The translations under genes and the position numbers were made by a program. Source: Antedon mediterranea (Eukaryota > Echinodermata > Crinoidea > Comatulida > Antedonidae). From it: 64,000 nt of DNA. The DNA lies in the NCBI RefSeq assembly GCF_964355755.1, contig NC_092673.1, positions 22,761,001 through 22,825,000 of the forward strand, in the 5' to 3' direction. Positions 57,966 to 64,000 of the stretch are shown piece after piece; position 1 is the stretch's first letter, and each line of letters starts with the position of its first letter. The notes beneath the pieces were generated by a model that had not been told where the DNA came from, ran no database searches, and was given only the letters and a program-made list of their open reading frames with translations.

Positions 57966-58880
57966 TAGAATGACCAATGCTGTCCATAATCATAGAATGA
58001 CCAATGCTGTCCAAATCATAGAATGACCAATGCTGTCCACAATAATAGAATGACCAATGCTGTCCATAATCATAGAATGACCAATGCTGTCCAAATCATA
58101 GAATGACCAATGCTGTCCACAATAATAGAATGACCAATGCTGTCCACAATCATAGAATGACCAATGCTGTCCACAATCATAGAATGACCAATGCTGTCCA
58201 CAATCATAGAATGACCAATGCTGTCCACAATTATAGAATGACCAATGATGTCCACAATCATAGAATGACCAATGCTGTCCACAATCATAGAATGACCAAT
58301 GCTGTCCACAATAATAGAATGACCAATACTGTCCACAATCATAGAATGACCAATGCTATCAACAATCATAGAATGACCAATGCTGTCCACAATCATAGAA
58401 TGACCAATGCTATCCACAATAATAGAATGACCAATGCTATCCACAATCATAGAATGACCAATGCTATCCACAATCATAGAATGACCAATACTGTCCACAA
58501 TCATAGAATGACCAATGCTATCCACAATCATATAGAATGACCAATGCTGTCCACAATAATAGAATGACCAATGCTATCCACAATCATAGAATGACCAATG
58601 CTGTCCACAATAATAGAATGACCAATGCTGTCCACAATAATAGAATGACCAATGCTGTCCACAATCATAGAATGACCAATGCTGTCCAAATCATAGAATG
58701 ACCAATGCTATCCACAATCATAGAATGACCAATGCTGTCCACAATAATAGAATGACCAATGCTGTCCACAATCATAGAATGACCAATGCTGTCCACAATC
58801 ATAGAATGACCAATGCTGTCCACAATCATAGAATGGCCAATGCTGCTGTCCACAATCATAGAATGACCAATGCTATCCAA
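57966..58880. repeat. 27-bp minisatellite, about 34 copies
   Basis: Unit AATGACCAATGCTGTCCACA plus ATCATAG, with variants (ATAATAG, CTATCC, 25-bp units lacking CA). Because 27 is a multiple of 3, both strands stay open: MTNAVHNHR repeats on the plus strand (58103-58540) and MIVDSIGHS repeats on the minus strand (58070-58531). It ends in a T-rich tract. No start context or splice signals support translation. Confidence 0.95.
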
Positions 58881-59538
58881 TTTTTTTTTTTTATTTTTTT
58901 TTTTATCATGTATATAAATATATTGTATAATCCGGGTTGTAAAATGAAAACAAACAAATGAAAATGTGTTAACTATTTTAAAACGGGATAGATGATCCTG
59001 TCAAGTGTATAGCAAAATATAAGAAAATTCATGAAAAAAGGAGTAATACAGAATTCATATATGTAAAAATGTTACTTATGAACTGTAACTACATTTACAA
59101 GTTAAATAATACGATTTTATGTAATATGAGATAATATGAATGTGAATAAAAGTGGTGTTTGCGCCACAAAAGAGGAAAAAAAACTATTTGATTGTCTTTC
59201 AAAAGAAATAATTTCATTTCCCTATCAAATAAAGTTATTTTATCTACAAAATTTCCACATTCTTTACTAAGGAAACATTTCATATATACTTCTACATATT
59301 TTTGTAATGTGTATACAAATTGGTTCTTACATGTATTGATGGATGTTGTCCAAACCAACGTGGTATTGCCCATCACACAATTTCTAACCTAGTGTCCTCT
59401 TTACAACATAGTTTCCACAATTTCTAACAACCACACAGTGATTTCCTGCTGCTTTTTTTAAACTGTAACTCTTTATGTAATAAATCTCCCATCCTCTTTT
59501 AAAATAATATGTTAATTCAATTATTTAATGTTACTTAC

Positions 59539-59640
59539 CGTCTCAGCCCTCACCTCCCTCTCTTCCCAGACAGAAATATCACTCGTAGCTGTATATAACA
59601 GGTGTGTTAAAGTCACATATTTTTCTTCTACTGATGGTAA
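59539..59640 (-). promoter_or_regulatory. Possible first non-coding exon and promoter of membrane protein B
   Basis: A near-consensus donor (GTAAGT, minus strand 59533-59538) follows a purine-rich segment ending GAGACG, preceded by a TATATA-containing stretch near 59596-59602. It is the best donor upstream of gene B in this orientation. Upper boundary is arbitrary. Confidence 0.22.
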
Positions 59641-59699
59641 CTATAGGATACTGTATCAAATAAAAACAAGTAGGCCTTACATACCAAGTTTACTTTCTC

Positions 59700-62600
59700 A
59701 TGTGGAATTAGTCGAAGGCTAAAGCTAGAATAAGGATAAGTTTTAATTCCAGCGTTTCCTGACTATAGTTAATTCCTTGTCCACATTGGTTGATTGTTGT
59801 AAATAAAATATTTAGCTTTCATATCCTGTATTGTATTGTATGTAGTGAACTATGAAAGTGCATTCTTTCTGCTGGTTACGGCAGTTGTACACCAAGATAT
59901 TTGAAATTGGCATTTAAAAAAAAAGTCTTGTACATTAGTAAACAAATTATTTTAAGGTCACCAAAGCCAAATGAGTTGTGATAAAAATATTTATTTTGAA
60001 ATTATTTACACTGTAAAATCAGGGAGGTATTTTACCTCCCTGCTAAAATCATATTCAAGAAATGTGTATTTCTACCATGCTTATGCCATTCCAATACATT
60101 CATAATACTGTACTTCCAAAATATGAAATTAGGTCAAACTTTAACTCAGAGGACTAAAATCAACTGTACTCTTTTTAATTTAAGGTCTAGATTTAATAAA
60201 TTTTGATTTAAACAAATTTAAATAATATAAAAGGTTTTTCAAAAATTGATTATAATTTTAGTGTTGGCGGTATTGTTTTTCCTAATTTGTAGATCATAAT
60301 TATAGTCTGATAAAAAGAATTTACCAGGGAGGCTAGCTCAAAGAGCTTAGACACTTATTTCCATTTGAGTCCTTTTGTAGTCTAAAATAATTGAAGTATA
60401 GTGGTAAATAAACTAATTTTGATCCCAAATATTATTTTGTAATTTTCTTTTGGATGATCCAAGTCGAGAATAATAAACTTGCATTAAAATTAATTAAAAT
60501 CTCTCATTGGTTTAATCACTGTTTTGATATATTCTCAACTTTGATTATCAAAAGAAAATTATACAATCAAAATTTTACAAATATTGCTTAAAATAATATA
60601 AAGTAATGAATAAGCATATTGTTATTGATAATATTGTTATGATTGCTATTGAGGATTTGTGTTAAGGAGGTTATATTTAATCCAAGGCCAAGCGTGGTTA
60701 TCCATAAATTTTAATGCAAATACTATGCCCTTGGTATTTCACAAAAAATAAATAATGTTCCTTTATTGTTTTTATACATTAATTGGAATTTTGCATTAAG
60801 CCAGTTCTCGCACAACTCAAACATTTTTGCATTGGAAATATGTTCTATCCCTTTATTATCTTCAACTGCAAGGGCAAAATGCTTTGATTTTTATTTCCCG
60901 AGCAAAATTGGATAAGTATCAGCGAAGTTTAAGTGTAATAAATCTGTAACTTTAGGGATTTTCGGTGACCTTCGGAACGTTGTGAGCACGCAAATGTAAA
61001 TGCTTGTAAAGATCCATGTATGTATGTATTTACTATGTCATCATTCCACCACTCCTGATAATATTAGAGTATCTATAATTTTGTAGTGGAGTGGACATTT
61101 GTTTGGCATAATGTTATTTGCCATAAATATAAACAGATTCAGTTTAAATTTACGATCAAAGTTTATTCACTAACACTTGAAAGGTGAATAATTTCTGTTC
61201 TTTCATTACCTGTAAATGTCTTTTAGAATTTGAGAAGACAGAACATAAAAACATTTATGATAATATGTTCCACTTCAAGCTAATTTATCGAATTCTCTGT
61301 TGCACAATTAAATTTATGTTTTATGGTTCCCAAATTGATCTATTTGATGTACAATGTCATTTGCTGTTAAATCTAAAATTCATTGTTGGCCATTAAGAAA
61401 ATTCCTGACTCTTTCTTCATCGTTTTGTATGTAATTACGTTTATATACTTTGAAGAAAAATGTAAAGTATTTACAAAATTGTATTTCTGTCTAAACTATG
61501 TAATTTTATGAATTAGAAAATGTGAAATTTATTTTTACTTGCATTTGTATATTTGTGAATAAAGCTATATTTAATTAATTTTTAAATATTTTTGAATTGT
61601 TTAAAACGTATATATTCTAGTTATTTCAAATTAAATTACTAATGTAATTACTAAATATGTTTTCCTATCAGTATAAATCTTAGTGGTCTTGGTAAATCTG
61701 AAGCCAAAAGACACACATACTAGCTCGTAATCGAAAGTTTAAATGGTTCAATAAACATAGGCCTATTAACATAAAACTCTTTGTTACAAAGAAAATCCAA
61801 TTACGACTAAACAATATGCAACATTTTTAGACAAGTTTTGCAAGCCTGAGATGTGATGCAAAGAAAAAAAAAATTAGTGTAATTATATCAACTTTATTTA
61901 ACCAATTATTAAAGCAATTTAGCAGTACATGATTTTATGTCGCTTTTTAGATGAAATTCTTTCTCTGATCTTGAAAGTCTGTGTGAACCTTTGTTACAAA
62001 ATAGGTCATAGCATAAATAGTTCACCCATTTGTTTAGCTGATGTGATGACGTATATTCGCCTTGTAATTAGTAAGTGAAATGAGTTATGAAGCATGTGCA
62101 AGATATGCTTGTCTGCTCTTTAGTACATTTACGCATCATAAATTAATTTGAACATACAATTGTTTTTTTAATTACTGTATGAATTTACAGTAAATACTGT
62201 CTTTAACCTAGTTGTTGGTTTAGTGAGGAAAGACTGGGTAAGGTGTATGTGAATGAGTGGATCAACTAAATATTATGCATGCCCCTTAGGTAACACCTGA
62301 CATCTGGTAGTGGGAAAGGCCTATTGCACAATAATCGCGTTTGTTTTCAATTTAGTAATGAAAGACATCACTTCCTGGAGGGGATTTTCTTTTTTTTTGG
62401 CATTGGTTTGGCACTACAGTAACCCTTTAAATATCTCAAACAATGCATAGTGTAGGGACTCACAATCCTCCAATCAATAAACCACAGCCAAGTTGGATTC
62501 AATTATTTTGTTTCACAGAATGGAAGACAGCACTGTTATGATATTCATAATTTTAACAAGGGGCTGTAGCCAACAGTACGGTTGGTAACGTTTCAACCTG

Positions 62601-64000
62601 ACCACTTTTTCACAGAGGCCTTTGACAACCCAGTGGCTTGAACAGGGATTGTTCTTTTTTCTTGCAAAAATGGGACCACTTTATTTCTCGTGGATACATC
62701 ACTGTAACAGTGTTGCACTTTACACTGTACATTTATCGAATCAAATAAGACTCCTTAATAATCAACCTTTAGATAAATAATGCACCGTACACAAATTCCA
62801 ACTAGCGTGTCTGATAAACCGCATTTCGCTACTAATGTTCTACCTTCCAAGAGCCTGAAATAAAGTAAACGTTTGCCGCATCGTTTACGAGACATTTCAG
62901 ACACTTGTATAGATACACTAAAGGTCAAAGTACTTTTTTAAAGGTGACTGAACGTACTTTAGTATAATTTTCTATGATTATTAAAATAATTATGTTATTC
63001 CAAACTACTGTAATTGGGTCATAATTGTGATATAGCTAAAGCAAGTTATATACACAGTAATAAAGCATTTGCATAATTATGTTGTAACAATTGGTTCTGT
63101 TTATGTGCGGTTTTATGACTTATTATGAGTTATTATGTTCGTTGAGAGGATAGAGAATTATTGATGTTTTGATACCATAAAACTAAAAGATACGTTTACT
63201 ACAATGCATAGACTCCTTTAAAATCTTCAATTGATTGTGTATGTGCATAGAGGAATTGTTTGGTGAATATTTATAGTTTCTGGCTGTGCTCATGAAATGT
63301 GATTGTATTATAACTCAACCTAGTCAAATCCCAGTAATATTTCTTTTGCAACCTTGTATGCTTGGTTCCCACTAGGACTTAACGCAGGAACGTGATTGCA
63401 ATGCAAGTAATTTGACCAATCCCAAGCAATTGATTATTCAAACTTGTCAGTTGTCGTTGGTCAACTTGCTTTTATGTTGTGCTGTCCATGCTAATGAGAA
63501 CCATGCTTTAGGGGAAAGCTCTAATGCCTGATTATGTAGTTAAGCATAATAAAATAAAATCAAAATTGTGTAAGGGTTCTGGTCTGGCATACTGAAAAAT
63601 ATGTGTGAAGATAGTCACTCGATAGTTGTGACATTTATATACACAGTATTAATTTATAGATGCTAAAGCCCAGTGTCCTGTGTAAAAGGACAAGACAGTA
63701 TATAAGAATACAACATTTTCCTTGCATTACACTGGCTCTTTAATTCTTTGAATTCTTTAAATGATAAACCAGTCATTTTTTTTTCTGTTCAATTTTGTCT
63801 TATAGTGTGTACGTTAACTAATAAGAAAATTTATTATTTTCTTTGAGAGGCAATTACTTGTGTAATTTTGTAGAATTATTATAAATTGTATGCACTTATA
63901 TTATAATAATTATCCAATTATAAGCTTTAGATTAAATCCAATAATATCTATTATGTACAGTCGACCTTTGGGCTATTGTCAATTATTATATTTAACATAA
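59700..64000. other. AT-rich sequence, no gene seen
   Basis: No coding exon recognised. Bases 60020-60042 form a hairpin (CAGGGAGGTA / TACCTCCCTG, 3-base loop) in an otherwise featureless stretch. Confidence 0.45.

Noticed and set aside
58070-58540. 145- and 153-codon open frames on opposite strands
   Set aside because: They are frames through a 27-bp minisatellite whose length is divisible by three; no codon bias, splice or start context.

Overview
The window is AT-rich animal nuclear DNA: multi-exon genes with GT-AG introns, a high transposon load and no prokaryotic signals. Three things point to an echinoderm or close deuterostome: dense AGGCCTA/CTAGG-rich blocks, long-inverted-repeat elements with short tandem subrepeats resembling the TU transposons known from sea urchins, and a SINE that carries a complete 5S rRNA-like head. 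A crinoid is possible, but the sequence alone does not settle it.

Layout. 1-5.3 kb has no gene, only remnants of a LINE and a SINE. 5.57-13.6 kb (minus) is RPAP2, the RNA polymerase II CTD phosphatase of the Rtr1/RPAP2 family, in eight exons. Its introns hold MITEs, a 5S-derived SINE and tRNA-derived SINEs. 14.3-28.0 kb is intergenic and almost wholly mobile DNA: an 839-bp TU/Mutator-like foldback element, a giant (~9.8 kb) inverted-repeat structure around tandem ~1715-bp units, and a 2-kb foldback element. 28.5-39.4 kb (plus) is an 11- to 12-exon gene for a large, leucine-rich, helical protein of about 870 residues that I do not recognise. One intron holds a 2.1-kb minisatellite.

40.45-44.2 kb and 47.6-55 kb (both minus) are two paralogous three-exon genes for small single-pass membrane proteins of 120 and about 135 residues. 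They share an N-terminal Cys-Phe-Asp-Thr motif, a Leu-Pro-x-Leu-Pro-Asp motif, identical intron phases and a related cytoplasmic tail. None of their predicted segments stays open beyond about 65 codons, so an ORF-length filter would miss them. They are the most interesting coding content here. Around and within them lie a Harbinger-like MITE full of palindromes (48.9-49.8 kb), a third TU-like element (51.4-51.9 kb) and tRNA-derived SINEs. 55-64 kb holds a 27-bp minisatellite (58.0-58.9 kb), possible untranslated first exons of the second membrane-protein gene, and otherwise nothing I can call.

RPAP2 and the large helical-protein gene are divergently transcribed and separated by about 15 kb of transposons. 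The two membrane-protein genes look like a local tandem duplication. All exon models are by eye from splice signals and reading frame; terminal exons of the two large genes are uncertain.
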